Origin: Epiperipatus broadwayi
Lineage: Eukaryota; Onychophora; Udeonychophora; Euonychophora; Peripatidae
Direction of reading: 5' to 3'
Length of the DNA stretch: 64,000 nucleotides
Assembly: GCA_028023455.1 (NCBI GenBank)
Contig: JAQFVV010000022.1
Location: 10,619,100 to 10,683,099, forward strand
In this document: one piece after another, positions 12,424-23,209 of the stretch
Layout of the letters: every line of letters begins with the position of its first letter
How positions within the stretch are numbered: the stretch's first letter is position 1
Position numbers and translations under genes: made by a program
The notes under the pieces: model-generated
The model's input: the letters and a program-made list of their open reading frames with translations, nothing else
Databases searched by the model: none
Told to the model about the DNA's origin: nothing

Positions 12424-13015
12424 CTATGTATATACTCTCTTGCCACCTATTAAAGGTATCTCTATCCCTCTTCCTAGTCTTTCTATTGCTCTCTCCATTT
12501 CACTCAAATACAACACGAACAAAATAGGTGACATAGGGCATCCTTGCCTCAGTCCTACCCCATTTTTAACTTTAACTGATTCTATATCCCCTAATTGGTA
12601 TGTATAGCAATTATTTTCATATAATTTCTTAATAACACCCACTAAAGCTTCATCCATTCCCAGATTCACTAAACTTATCCATAATCTATTTCTATTCACT
12701 CTATCATATGCCTTCTCTATATCTATAAAACTCATATATAGCTGTCTACCTGAATTTCTACTCATATCTATAAGTTGTGTAACTACAAATAAACTATCTC
12801 CTATACACCTATCTGACCTAAAACCTCCTTGCATTTCCCCCACTATATTATTCTCTTCCATCCATTTTGCAACTCTTCCAGCCACCATATATGAAAAAAC
12901 TTTATATAAAACTGATGTTACTGCTATTGGTCTATAATTATTTAACTTTCTATGATCCTTACCTTTTCCTTTAAATAATAATCTTACTCTTGTATGACTG
13001 CACTCCTTAATTAAC
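12424..13015 (-). pseudogene. LINE copy A: reverse transcriptase palm (5' piece)
   Basis: An uninterrupted frame of about 195 codons with the order GKGKDHRKLNNYRPIAVTS, GFRSDRCIGD, FIDIEKAYDRV and GLRQGCPMSPILF. These are fingers and palm motifs of LINE reverse transcriptase, including the first catalytic aspartate in FIDIEKAYD. The frame breaks in a 7-T run just before the FADD catalytic box, which is read in the next frame. No start codon of its own; it would be part of ORF2. Confidence 0.85.
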
Positions 13016-13081
13016 ATGTGACCCCTAGTTCCAAATCTGGGAAATCACTGGCTGAAAGGTATTTAAATAGAAAGTAGAAGT
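13016..13081 (+). pseudogene. Ty3/gypsy integrase, continuation after the LINE
   Basis: After the second ATGTGA the integrase reading resumes in the register expected if the LINE and one duplication copy are ignored. VTPSSKSGKSLAE fits the gypsy pattern VTPxxxTGxSPAE after the integrase core. The frame ends soon after 13075, and no 3' LTR was recognised downstream. Confidence 0.7.
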
Positions 13082-14439
13082 ATCACGAAAAGCTATATAA
13101 CATTCAAAGCACATTATATGATTTCCAACATTTTTCAAATATCCAAATTATCTTTTCATTCAGCAGACATTTGATCTATATAATGTTATAAGTGCGCAAA
13201 CACTAATTTATATTCATGACAATGCAATGTAGGTATCCTTTCATTTAGCAAGTAATCAATTCATAAAACATTACAGCTGAGATGCTAGTTTCATCCATGA
13301 CGATGCTATGGGAATTGAACCTATTTTTATCTGGTCTATAAACTATTCATCAGGCTTATAAAATTATATTAGTAGGTGCCCGTAATCTTTGTGTACATTT
13401 TTCTGTTGTTAACATTTAGATCACCTTATTGAAAAGTAGGTAATATCCACTTTTAAAGCAAAGAAACATTCTGATGGTTTATAACATAATGAATTACTTT
13501 CACTTACTTTTCATTTTTATAATAAATTATCACCCCTCACAAATCCTCGACACATTGTGCAATTTCTGGGCATATGTTGTTGCTTTTCATCTCATCATTT
13601 CATTCAGTTAACTATTTATTTTTAAAATAAATAAAAAGAAAATCATGTAAAGAAATTTAGATGTGCTTCTGTTGAAGCTAAAATAAGAAAGAATGAATTT
13701 TTTTTTATTCAGTTCTATTTATAATTTTCCCATTGTTGTCAGAATAACTATAGCAATACCCTTTTTTAAGTCTAGCCAATCCCAACCAGCATCTCAAATA
13801 AAAATTTTATTATACAAAAAATAAAATAAATATTTTAGAATTATTACATACAACAAACATTGATGTTTTATAATACAAATACCATTTTTCATTCTAACAC
13901 AAATTAAACAATTTATAATACATTCTCACTATACTATGCTGGAAATATATTTTCATACATATTTTTCCAGTACAATATGATGCAAATAAAATAACAAATA
14001 TATTTGAGACATTAGACATATAGTTGTAGTGTTTGTAATTTATTATCTATTATCATGAATGCAGAATTGAAAATATATATAATAACAAAAGAACTATAAT
14101 TTTATCCAAACTATATGCTTTATTATTCACATATTGATTTTAAAATGAATAAAGTCAATTCACAATCTTATGCACTATAGTCATTGCAACACAGTTCAAT
14201 GCTTCATACGTTAACATATCCACCATCAAAATCAAACAAGAAAGATTTTAAAAAAAAGTATGACTGACATTTTAACACATACTGAAACTCATCTCAAACT
14301 TCAGTAAGTATAATATGCATATATAAAATCCTTATTTTGTCTGTTGTCTGAATATATTTATCTGTAATGCTTTATTGAACTGTCTTGTGAATTTTTTTTA
14401 TTCAGAGGATGCTCCAGTAAAATAATCTGGTTAGCCAAA
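13082..14439. other. AT-rich intron, nothing recognised
   Basis: No exon, known repeat or LTR was identified. It could contain the remainder of the gypsy element, but no homologous LTR sequence is available in the window to test this. Confidence 0.55.
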
Positions 14440-14460
14440 GAATAAATAAGAGGAAGTGGT

Positions 14461-15025
14461 AAAGGATATAGAAGCAAAATTAAAATCATTAGAAACGATA
14501 AGGAAGAAATAGATAAGGAAGTCCAGAAGGTGGAAGAGAATGTTACAGATGAAGTAGGAAAATTAAACTATGAGAGAGTATTGATAGGATATTCACTAAT
14601 TAGACGATGTGGAGATGTAATTACAAGGGAAAATAGAAACAGGTATGTAAGAATATGTTTGCCTGGAACTAGAATTCAGGATGTTACACATAAGGTAAAG
14701 AAACAAGGGAGTAGAGATGCATATGTTATGATATGGACAAATAATTTGTTAGAACCATCAGAGTGAGTAATGGATGAATATAGAGAATTGATTCGTAATT
14801 TGGGTAAGATTAAAGGAAAAGTAGGAATAGTTGGATTATTATCAAAATTTGACAATAGGTACATGTTAGATAGGGCATATTCAATAAATGAGAGATTGAG
14901 AAAATTATGTGAGAGAAATAATGTTATGTTCGTGAATGTGTGGAATTTTTTTTATTAGTAAGAGGAAATTACATAGTAAAGATGGATTCCACTTAGCAAA
15001 CTAAGAAAGTAAAATATTAGGGAGC
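14461..15025 (+). pseudogene. LINE ORF1 remnant: coiled coil plus SGNH-esterase-like domain
   Basis: Upstream residues (KEEIDKEVQKVEENVTDEV) look coiled-coil forming. Then come VLIGYSLIRRCG (block I, normally GDSL/GDSxxR), IWTNNL (block III, normally GTNDL), YRELIRNLGKIKG, VGLLSKFD, INERLRKLCE and DGFHLA (block V with Asp and His intact). SGNH/GDSL esterase modules are known in ORF1 of CR1-like LINEs. Here the aspartate of block I and the glycine and aspartate of block III are changed, and stops separate the parts, so it is inactive. Confidence 0.65.
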
Positions 15026-15151
15026 TTGATTTAATATAGTTTGAGAAACTTATAAAGGGGGATAGAGTTTTGAATTGCAGTATTATCAAAAAGAAGAATG
15101 AATAGGATGGAAGAAATAAACAAAGGGTGGCTGATTTGAATATAAATGTAG

Positions 15152-15655
15152 ATGTGGAGAGGGAATGGGTCTGTAAAATTAATGGTAAGAAAAGTGAAAA
15201 AGATATTAATGTTAAATAGGAAAGGTATTTTAAAAAAGAAGTTTACTAAAATAGACAATTATAGAGAGAGAATGAAATTAAATAGTAAGTTGACAGATGA
15301 TATTAATAAAAGCGGAAGAGATGGGAATAAAAATTTTTGGAAATGTATTAAAAAAAGGAATTTAAGGGAGAGAAAAATAGAATTACTAGATGATGAGGAA
15401 ATAAAGTGTAACTTTAGAGAAGAATTAGAAACAATCTTAAATAAGTATGTAATGGATATAGAAAAGATGTTAGATGTGAAGGACAGAGTGATATTAAACA
15501 TGAAAGCATATTGTAATGGAAATATTAGGTTTACAGAAAATGAATTGAATGAGGCAGGGAAGAAATTGAAAAGTGGAAAGGCAAGAGGTTTAGATGGATG
15601 GGCAGCAGAGATGGTGATGGATTTCGGAAATAGGACAAAATTAAACCTATTATAG
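15152..15655 (+). pseudogene. LINE copy B: linker before the reverse transcriptase
   Basis: 167 codons matching the C-terminal half of the 27633-28616 frame of copy C: MDNYRERMKLN-like, NKSGRDGNKNFWKCIKKRN, DVKDRVI and NELNEAGKKLKSGKARGLDGWAAEMV. The last motif is the usual lead-in to the LINE reverse transcriptase. Ends at a stop in the position where copy C continues. Confidence 0.75.
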
Positions 15656-15667
15656 TGTTTTAATAAG

Positions 15668-16369
15668 ATGGCACAGAAGAGAGAATTTCCAGATAGCTGG
15701 AATAATACAAGAGTAAGACTATTATTTAAAGGGAAGGGTAAGGATCATAGAAAGTTAAACAATTATAGACTGATAGTGGTAACATCAGTGTTATATAAAG
15801 TTTTCTCATATATGGTGGTTGGAAGGGTTGCAAAATGGATGGAAGAAAATAATATAGTGGGAGAAATGCAAGGAGGTTTTCGATCAGATAGGCATATAGG
15901 AGATAGTTTATTTGTAGTTACACAACTTATGGATATGAGTAGGAATACAAGTAGACAGTTATATATGGTTTTTATAGATATAGAGAAGGCATATGATAGA
16001 GTAAATAGAAATAGATTATGGGTAAGTTTAGTAAATTTGGGAATGAATGGAGCTTTAGTGGATCTTATTAAGAGATTGTATGAAAATAATTACTATATGT
16101 ATCAATTAGGAAATATAGAATCAGTTAAAGTTAAAAATGGGGTGGGACTAAGGCAAGGATGCCCTATGTCACCTATTTTGTTTTTGTTATATTTGAGAGA
16201 AATGGAGAGAGCAATAGAAAGACTAGGAAGAGGGGTAGAGATACCATTAATAGGTGGCAAGGGAGTATATACATTATCGGGTCTTTTATTTGCAGATGAT
16301 ATCTTCTTGTGCACAGAAAGTAGGGAAGATATGGAAGTTATGCTGAAGACTGTGCACAAGGGTGGGTAA
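15668..16369 (+). pseudogene. LINE copy B: reverse transcriptase palm
   Basis: 233 codons with GKGKDHRKLNNYR, GFRSDRHIGD, FIDIEKAYDRV, GLRQGCPMSPILF and LLFADDIFLC. This is the only one of the three copies in which the frame runs unbroken through the FADD catalytic box, because its T tract is interrupted (CTTTTATTTGC). The frame is lost shortly after and continues elsewhere from about 16453. Confidence 0.8.
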
Positions 16370-16452
16370 AGAGATGGGGATTAAATTTAGTGAAGAAAAA
16401 TCAAAAGTAATGATGATAATTGCTGGGGAAAGAGAAGAAAAAGTAATTTTTA

Positions 16453-17500
16453 TTGGGGGATATAAAGTTAAATGTGGTGAATAGGTATAACTATTTGGGA
16501 ATCATCTTAAGTAATCAGAGAAATTGCTTGGATGAATGGGAGAAAAAATTGATAAATGAAGCAAAGAAAAGAGGACTGATAAAGAAATTAACAGTGTTTT
16601 CATATAATAAATATGATGTAGCAAGAATTGTATGGAAGGAAGTGGCAGTAGCAGGGTTAACTTATGGTAATGATGCATTATGTGTTAGTAAAGGGGTGTT
16701 AGATTACTTAGAAAAAGTACAAAGAGAAGTAGAAAGACATGCATTAGATGCAGATGTGTGGATAGCAAAGGAGGCAATTCAAGGAGAAATGGGATGGTCA
16801 AGTTTTTATATGAGAGATGCAAAAAGCAAAATGAAAATGTTCAGTAGATTGCAATTTATGGATAATAAGAGAATAGCCAAAATAGTATTTAATTGGGTTA
16901 TGAGTAAAGGACAGGAAACAAGATGGGTGAGAAAGGTAGTATAGTATGCAGAAGATTTGGATAAAGACTTTATGTCAGTATACTTATACAAAAGGATGGG
17001 ATGATTGTGTTAGGAGAATTGTTGAGTGTTATAGTGGCAAGGAATGGGATAGAAGAATAGATGCATTAATAAAAAATAGGGAGTTGGAGAGATAAGAACT
17101 AGTATGGAGAGTAAAAAGAGTTTAAATATATATAGAAGTAAACAGAATATTGGGTGTGAGTTAATTTATGATAATAGCAAGGAAAGTAGTTTACTGTTTA
17201 AGGCTTGAACAGGATCTTTAGCAACAAGGGAATATACACATAAATGGAAAAATATGGGTGATTTAGTCTGCAAGTTATGTAAGGAAGGCATAGAAAATAT
17301 TAGGCATCTGTTAATTGAATGTAAATGCCTGCAAGCAGAAAGGATACAAATAATGAAGTTGTGAGAGAATAAATATAAACAAAGTGATTATACAGAAAGT
17401 GGGTTCTTGGTTTTTATGCTGGGTTTGGGAAAATAGAAGGGAGATTTAGATATAAAGGCCATATAGTTGACAAAGATTATGTTGTGGACATGGTATGGAG
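16453..17500 (+). pseudogene. LINE copy B: thumb and C-terminal region, broken
   Basis: 16453-16944 carries YNYLGIILSNQRN, VAVAGLTYGNDALCVSKG and MGWSSFYMRDAKSK without stops. Past 16944 the match to copy C continues to the CKLCKEGIENIRHLLIEC Cys-His motif near 17270-17325 but with stops and indels. Confidence 0.75.
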
Positions 17501-17610
17501 CAGGATAGTGAAGAATATGGGAAAAACTTAGGGTGGAGAATGGAGAGGGGAAGGTGGCTAACAGGTTTCTCTGGCCATAGTGGCTGAAAGATTCCTGATT
17601 CCCATATTAC

Positions 17611-18794
17611 TTTGTCTGTTTTCTGTAAGCTATCAAATTCACAACAAAGTATGGATTTTATTTATAATGAAAACTATATCTAACTTACTTATCAAATACA
17701 ACAATTAAATTTAAAATCTTTAATTTTAATCTAGCTTTATTAATTTAGTTTTAGTAATACTTTAATTTATTGTGTACAGGCTGGATTGTTCCAAACATTT
17801 TCAATTTTCACTTGTGAATTTCTCACATTTATTTATATAATATTAAAATCTTTTGTTTAATTTACATTAAATCTTTAAAAAAATTCATTAAAGCAACCAA
17901 TTAAAAAAACAATGAGCTTTCTGTAGGCCAGATATAAATTTGTATGTATATAATTGCCAACTTCTGAATTGTAAACAATAATAATGTGTAGTTCTTAAAC
18001 ATCATTAACCAAAAACTAAATTTATTATAATCATCTTGTATATAATCCTTTTATTTGAGAGTATGAACATTGAAGTATACATAATTATTAAATGTGCGTG
18101 CGTGTGTGTGTAAATGTGTGTGTGTGTGTGTATTAATAAGCACACATGTAATTGTATTCTGACCAGATAAGAATTATAATCAATTCCATTACTGGAAATT
18201 TTATTATGCATGTATATATTTGTGGTTGCAGAAAGGAGTTTGCTGATAAGTGAAAGGAAACCCTTTGATTCCTTTTGGAAGTCTTATAGGAACCAAGCAG
18301 GGAAATTTCTAATGTCCACTCTATACATTCTTGTTGTTGCAGCTATTATCATTATGTGATTATTAATAGAGCAAATGAACATGGATGGTTCGCTCATAAA
18401 AAGATGTCAGCTAATGTGGTGAATTTAATAGCTTTTTTATCTCTGAATTTAAAATCAAGAAACACTATAATCTATCTTTTTAGTTGCCTGATAGTTTATA
18501 ACTGAACTATTAATTGAGATTTTTGAAAGCATGTAAATTATCTTATTCTTAATAGAAATTTGCAGTCATTACTGACTATATATAACTAATTATGTAGTGC
18601 CATGTTTAATTTGTAATAGTAATCACCCCTGATACATGAACTGTATGAATTTTATAATGCTGAGGAATTAAATTATGGCTTTCATCTGTTGATGGTTTAA
18701 GATGGTAGATTCTAAGAATTACCTGATTGCAGATCCAGGCTATCATCCAATGACAACTTTTTATTTTCTTACTTTACAAATGGCAATCACTTTG
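17611..18794. other. AT-rich intron with (TG)n microsatellite
   Basis: Nothing coding is seen. A TG-rich simple repeat lies at about 18091-18132. The short minus-strand frame over it is a repeat artefact. Confidence 0.65.
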
Positions 18795-21500
18795 AAGTGA
18801 ATGAAGAGTTCATGAATTGAAAGAAGAATTATTTAATATTGAATTGGATATTGTTAGACTTTATGAAGTTAAAAGAAAAGATAAAAGAAGAATTGATTTA
18901 AAAAGTGGACTTGTATCTTACTACAAAGTCTCAATTATTGAAAGCACATATGATGTGGAATTCATTCTAATTAAATAGTGGAAGAATAATATTGTAGAGA
19001 TTGATGGTATATCAGACAAATTTGTAAGATTAGTTATTCAAATTAATGGAAGATACCAAATGAAATTATTCATGTTTGTTCTAATAAGTTCTCATTGTAA
19101 TTAATAATTAGAGAAGTTTATATGGTTTTATGAAATACTTTTGACCCTAAAGAACATGTTAAAATGGTCATGGGTGAATATAATGTTAGAATTGGTAAAT
19201 GGTCGAAAAAGAAATCAACGTATGTAAGTTTAATTATCGTCATAGAAATGAGAGGAGGCATGGACTTGTGGATTGTTCATAAAAGGAAAATAATTATATT
19301 ATTAATGATTTCTTTGGAAGCATCCAAATAAAGGTACAGCAGAATTGGATTATATTTTGACTAACACAAAATATGTATTTTAAGATTATAATGTGCTTAA
19401 CAGATTCAACACAAAGTGATCATCCATTAGTGAGATGTAAACTACATGTTAATACAAAACTAGAGAGGCAAAAATTATTAGAGAAGGTAATATTAATAGT
19501 TGATATTCCTAAACTTTAGAAACACTGTAATGAATTTTAATTAGAACTTACAAATTCTTTTAAATATTAAGAGTTTGAAGATGATTCAAACTTAGTTGAA
19601 ATCAAAAAAAAGATGACTAGTATTCTATTAAATAATTACAAGAAAAAAGACATACAAAAAAAAAAAGCAACCATTTATCAGTAATATTTTTACTGAGCAA
19701 ATTGATGTTTAAAGAAAAGAAGGAATATGAAATGAGTTAATAATGGTATAAGAAAATGTAATTATGAATTGGGGAAGTGTAAACAACATCTTGGTATTGG
19801 AAGGAAAAGTGTTTTAGCAATATCAAGAAAAGTTGGAACTATTACTAAAAAGAAAGGTATTATCATGAAATGCATAAAAGAGAAATGCATAAAAGAGTTT
19901 TATAAAGAATTATATAGTAGTGAAGAACAAGAAAATAATGTATCTTCTACAATTATTAGATTTTCTGAATTATCAAGGATTTGAAATACAAAGGTGAAAT
20001 ATGCTATTAAATCTATAAAGAAAACAAAAACTCCAGGAAATAATGGAATTACTATTGATATTTTGAAAGAAGCAAGTGAAGAAATAGGATAATTATCCAC
20101 AAGCTATATATAAATATCTAAATGATAATGATATATTAAATGATTGGAAAAATGCAATAGTAATATTAATATTTAAGGAAGGTAATAAAAAGGATGTTAG
20201 AAAATACAGACTTATCAGTTTTGTATCAGATCTATACAAACTCTACCAAGATAATTATAAATGTCTGCAATGAATTTTGGATTCTAACTAACTTAATTAA
20301 AGAACTAGCTAGATTTAAAAGTAGCATAGTGGATCGTATCTAAGTATTAAGCCAAATTATAGAAAAGACTAATGAATATGATTTGCAATTATGTTTTGGA
20401 TTTATAGATTTTGAAAAGGTGTTTGATTTGATAAAAATTTTTACAGTAATTAAAGCTTTGGATCATCATCATATAAAGAGTGGGATATTGTCATCTTCTG
20501 AAGAAAATTTATCATAATGAAACAGCAGTGATTAGAATACATAGTAATACTAGAAGATTAATATTGACAAAGATGTGTAAGACATGTAGATCCATGTCTC
20601 CAAAACTTTTTACAGCAGCTCTGCAGGAAAGCTGAAAGAACAAAAATAAGTGGTGAATATTTAAGTCTTCTAGATTTTTCGATCATGTGGTTGTTTTTAC
20701 AAATAATGCTTCAGAACTTGAATTAATGTTTCAAGAATTATCAGTTGAAAATAAGATTAACAATAGATGCTAAAAACATTAATTAATGTTAAATGGGTTT
20801 TCTTAGAAGAAAAATAAAAATTGATAATCATGAATTTAAAAAAATTAATTAATACTGTGATCACACTATTAATACAGATGGAAATATAATTGTTGGGACC
20901 CTTTTGATAGAAAATATTTGGTATTATAAGGAAATATGCTTAGATATTTGAAAAGGAAAAAAATTTAATAGATGTATTTTACCAGTAATTATTTATGATT
21001 CATAGTTTTGGCACTTAACAGAAGAGCAGTTCAGAGACTTTATATCAGCAGTTCTCAATCTGTGGGTCATGACCCCTTTGAGGGTTGAATGACCCTTTCA
21101 CAGGGGTCATCTAACCATTGGAAAACATTTTTAATTCATAACAGGAGCAAAATTACAGGTTGGGGGGCACCACAACATAAGGAACTGTATTAAAGGATTG
21201 CAGCATTAGGAAAGTTGAGAGCCACTGCTTTAGACCATTTAATGATGTGCAGAGAGCAAGAAGAGAGAGAAAATGAAATACGTGGTTAAGAGAATGAACA
21301 GTTATCATAAATTTCACTGAAAGATTTAAGATACTGAAATAGAATTGTATTGTATATATTGCTAGATATGAAAAGAGAATTGAAGTCTTAAACTTTATTC
21401 CAGAAAATTGTACAAGACCTAGAATGATCAATAAGGAAGCTTGTTGGGTATGATGGATCAGAGAAACTGGTTTAAAGTTGGATTTTCATCTTGCAACAGT
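18795..21500 (+). mobile_element. RTE-type LINE, copy 2 (longest), decayed
   Basis: The most complete RTE copy here. The endonuclease remnant shows LDIVRLYEVKRKDKRRIDLKSG, then MVMGEYN-like, LDYILTN and SDHPLVRC, the APE order ending in the SDH motif. The reverse transcriptase remnant shows LCFGFIDFEKVFD near 20390-20425 and then a C-terminal part similar to the other copies. Stops are dense throughout. A hAT MITE (21046-21227) is nested near its 3' end. The spacing of motifs matches RTE/BovB, about 2.7 kb without the MITE. Confidence 0.75.
21046..21227. mobile_element. SPIN-like (SPACE INVADERS) hAT MITE
   Basis: 182 bp. Left end CAGCAGTTCTCAATCTGTGG followed by GTCATGACCCCTTTGAGGG and ACCCTTTCACAGGGGTCAT; right end AGGAAAGTTGAGAGCCACTG. 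These are the terminal sequences remembered for the SPIN hAT family (CAGYGGTTCTCAACCT... and CCTAATGC...CGACCC). The flanking 8-mers are CTTTATAT (21038-21045) and CTTTAGAC (21228-21235), a diverged hAT-size duplication. It interrupts the RTE sequence GACTTTAGAC, which compares with GACTTCAGAC in the RTE copy at 33.2 kb. Non-autonomous; no transposase. Confidence 0.85.
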
Positions 21501-21551
21501 TAATATTTGAAATGATGATTATAGTGATATATTCATATATAAAAAAGTGTT

Positions 21552-21661
21552 GTCAAGCGCTATTAGCCGAGAGGTCATCGCGGCCACCTTGCAAGCAAGT
21601 AGTTGGTTGCAGACAGTTGTGGGTTCGCGTCCCGGCCGGTGCTATGACATATGGAAAAAAA
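21552..21661 (+). mobile_element. tRNA-derived SINE with poly(A) tail, copy 1
   Basis: About 110 bp including the tail. A box TAGCCGAGAGG at 21563-21573 and a B-box-like GGTTCGCGTCC at 21622-21632. The 5' GTCAAGC and the 3' GCTATGAC can pair as an acceptor stem, so the body is essentially one tRNA-like unit followed by A14. AAAAAAGTGTT repeats on both sides (21541-21551, 21662-21672), consistent with a target-site duplication. A second copy is at 30877-30991. Confidence 0.75.
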
Positions 21662-21868
21662 AAAAAAGTGTTATTGACTTTGTTTGAAAGTGAAAGGTGT
21701 AATTTTTAAGCATTAATGTGCTTTTTTTTCTAAATAATTAATCAGCCCATATGCTAACTTGAATTATTTCAAATATAATCTATTTATATACATATAGTAA
21801 ATTTAATGTATACAATTTTATATTTTTTTCTTCATTATCATACATATACTGTATGTTTATTTATTCAG

Positions 21869-21996
21869 AGCTCAAATACAAGAAGATAAAGGTTTAAGGC
21901 TTCAGCGAGTTACACCTGCTGATGAAGGGATTTATATTTGTCAAGCAGATAATATGGTCGGATCTATTGAAGCATCAGCCACTCTCTCAGTCCACT
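21869..21996 (+). CDS. robo: robo exon: second half of Ig domain 3
   Basis: 128-bp internal exon between TTATTCAG and GTAAGT. The first base completes a codon from an upstream exon, and it ends in phase 1. It encodes LRLQRVTPADEGIYIC, with the DxGxYxC end of an Ig domain, and QADNMVGSIEASATLSVH, which matches the end of Ig3 of Roundabout receptors (AENMVGKAEASATL in human ROBO1, from memory). Robo is a single-pass neuronal receptor that binds Slit through its first Ig domains and mediates axon repulsion. The exon for the first half of Ig3 was not found upstream, so that intron exceeds 21.8 kb or the exon was missed. Confidence 0.93.
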
Positions 21997-22639
21997 GTAA
22001 GTATGAAATTTTATAATTGCATATTTATTATGTCAGCCTAAAAATTAAATATTTAAAAAAGCACTATGATATTATGCTAAGACTTGAGCATCATTAGTGT
22101 TAATTCATTATTGCAATCCATTTTTTTAAAACACTTTTAGAGCTGCATAATAAAATTTTTAATATAAGGTTTTTAATTTAAAAAAGACTTGAAGCATTGT
22201 GATACATCAGTGGGGAGAATTAAACTTTGTAAAGTAAACACACCCACACCCTCTTTATTCTTCAAATATTTATTTCATAACAAAGAATACATACATTTAG
22301 ATAACTTTGAATTTTTTTTTTTAAAAAAAGTGCTTAAATTTAAGTCAAAATTAAAAAAAGAAATTAATGAAGGTGACATATACTAATAACAATTTCACAT
22401 GACTTTCTTATATGCTTCCAAGAGCTGATCTCTTCACTTTATTCTAGAGCCATCCATTTTAAACTTCAGTAATCAATGAATAGCACATAGTATTCAATCA
22501 TTGGATATTCATTGATTACTCAAATTTACATTAGGTGTCTCTCGAATAGATGGAAATAATTGATAAAGAAATTAACTTTTTTACTATATAATAGGCACCA
22601 TATATCCAAGAATTGCATAAAATGGTATTGCAATATTAT
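21997..22639. other. Start of the 15.4-kb robo intron, nothing recognised
   Basis: The intron runs from GTAAGT at 21997 to TTTTTAG at 37390. This first part is AT-rich without a recognised element; the short frame at 22189-22386 is unsupported. Confidence 0.7.
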
Positions 22640-23185
22640 GATTAATTTATGGAAAGGATATATAATATGTTAGTAAAAAGATCCTGGTTATTTTGTAAAG
22701 AATTCAAGCAAAAATTGTATGGCAGGGAATTGTGGTACTAGGATTAAGTTATGGTAGTGGTATATTTTGGTAAAATGATATTAGTCAATCTAGAATTGAT
22801 TCAAAAGAAAGTAGCACCAATATTCTACTTTGGATATGCTTATGTGAATAGCAGGTGAGCAATTTAAGGAGAAATGGAATGACTAAGGTTTTGAGAGAAA
22901 TTTAAAAATCAAGTTAATAATGATTGATAGATTACAGTTTATAGATAGTAATAGAACTGCTAAAATAATTCTTATTTGGATTTGAAGTAAATGTCAAACA
23001 AGAAGGTGAATGAGCAAGATAATGGAATGTGCTAAAGAATTATGCAATAATTTTTTTCTAATTTTTTTGTATAGAAGAGCAGTATGGAAAGTAAAAAGAG
23101 TTTGAATATATATAAAAATAAATAGAATATTGATGGTATGAGTCAATTTATGATAATAGGAAGGAAAAAATATAGTTAGTAAATC
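22640..23185 (+). mobile_element. Old LINE fragment D (same family as copies A-C)
   Basis: Weak but ordered similarity to 29550-30130 of copy C: AATTGTATGGCAGGGAATTG, then GGAGAAATGGAATGACTAAG, GATTACAGTTTATAGATAG and GAAAGTAAAAAGAGTTTGAAT. Internal segments are missing and the frame is lost. It abuts the Penelope-like block that begins near 23210. Confidence 0.6.
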
Positions 23186-23209
23186 ATTTCTTTTACAGTT
23201 TTTTTCAAT

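Larger units (their letters stand above)
11088..13015 (-). mobile_element. LINE copy A, 5'-truncated, inserted in gypsy integrase
   Basis: APE-type non-LTR retrotransposon of the I/Jockey/R1-like group, on the minus strand. Its 3' end is at the left (11088), where TTTAAGGAG and a CACAT-type tail replace a poly(A). It is truncated at 13015. ATGTGA flanks both ends (11082-11087, 13016-13021), a 6-bp target-site duplication. The sequence is very close to LINE copy C (27633-30575). Reverse-transcriptase and C-terminal frames are nearly open, so the insertion is fairly young. Confidence 0.85.
14440..17610 (+). mobile_element. LINE copy B with esterase-like ORF1, endonuclease deleted
   Basis: Older copy of the same LINE family as A and C. 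It alone retains sequence 5' of the reverse transcriptase: a charged, coiled-coil-like stretch and an SGNH-esterase-like domain (14461-15025). The APE endonuclease present in copy C is missing; the text passes from the esterase end (about 15025) to the pre-RT linker (from about 15175). It ends near 17610 with GCTAACAGGTTTCTCTGG, shared with copies A and C, but without their TTTAAGGAGAAG tail. Confidence 0.8.

Noticed and set aside
1-21868. Upstream robo exon for the first half of Ig3
   Set aside because: I looked for a spliceable frame with an Ig cysteine and tryptophan and found none; it may lie outside the window.
21912-21925. CTGATGAAGG inside the robo Ig3 exon as a hammerhead core
   Set aside because: It is coding sequence (ADEG) and has no second core box.
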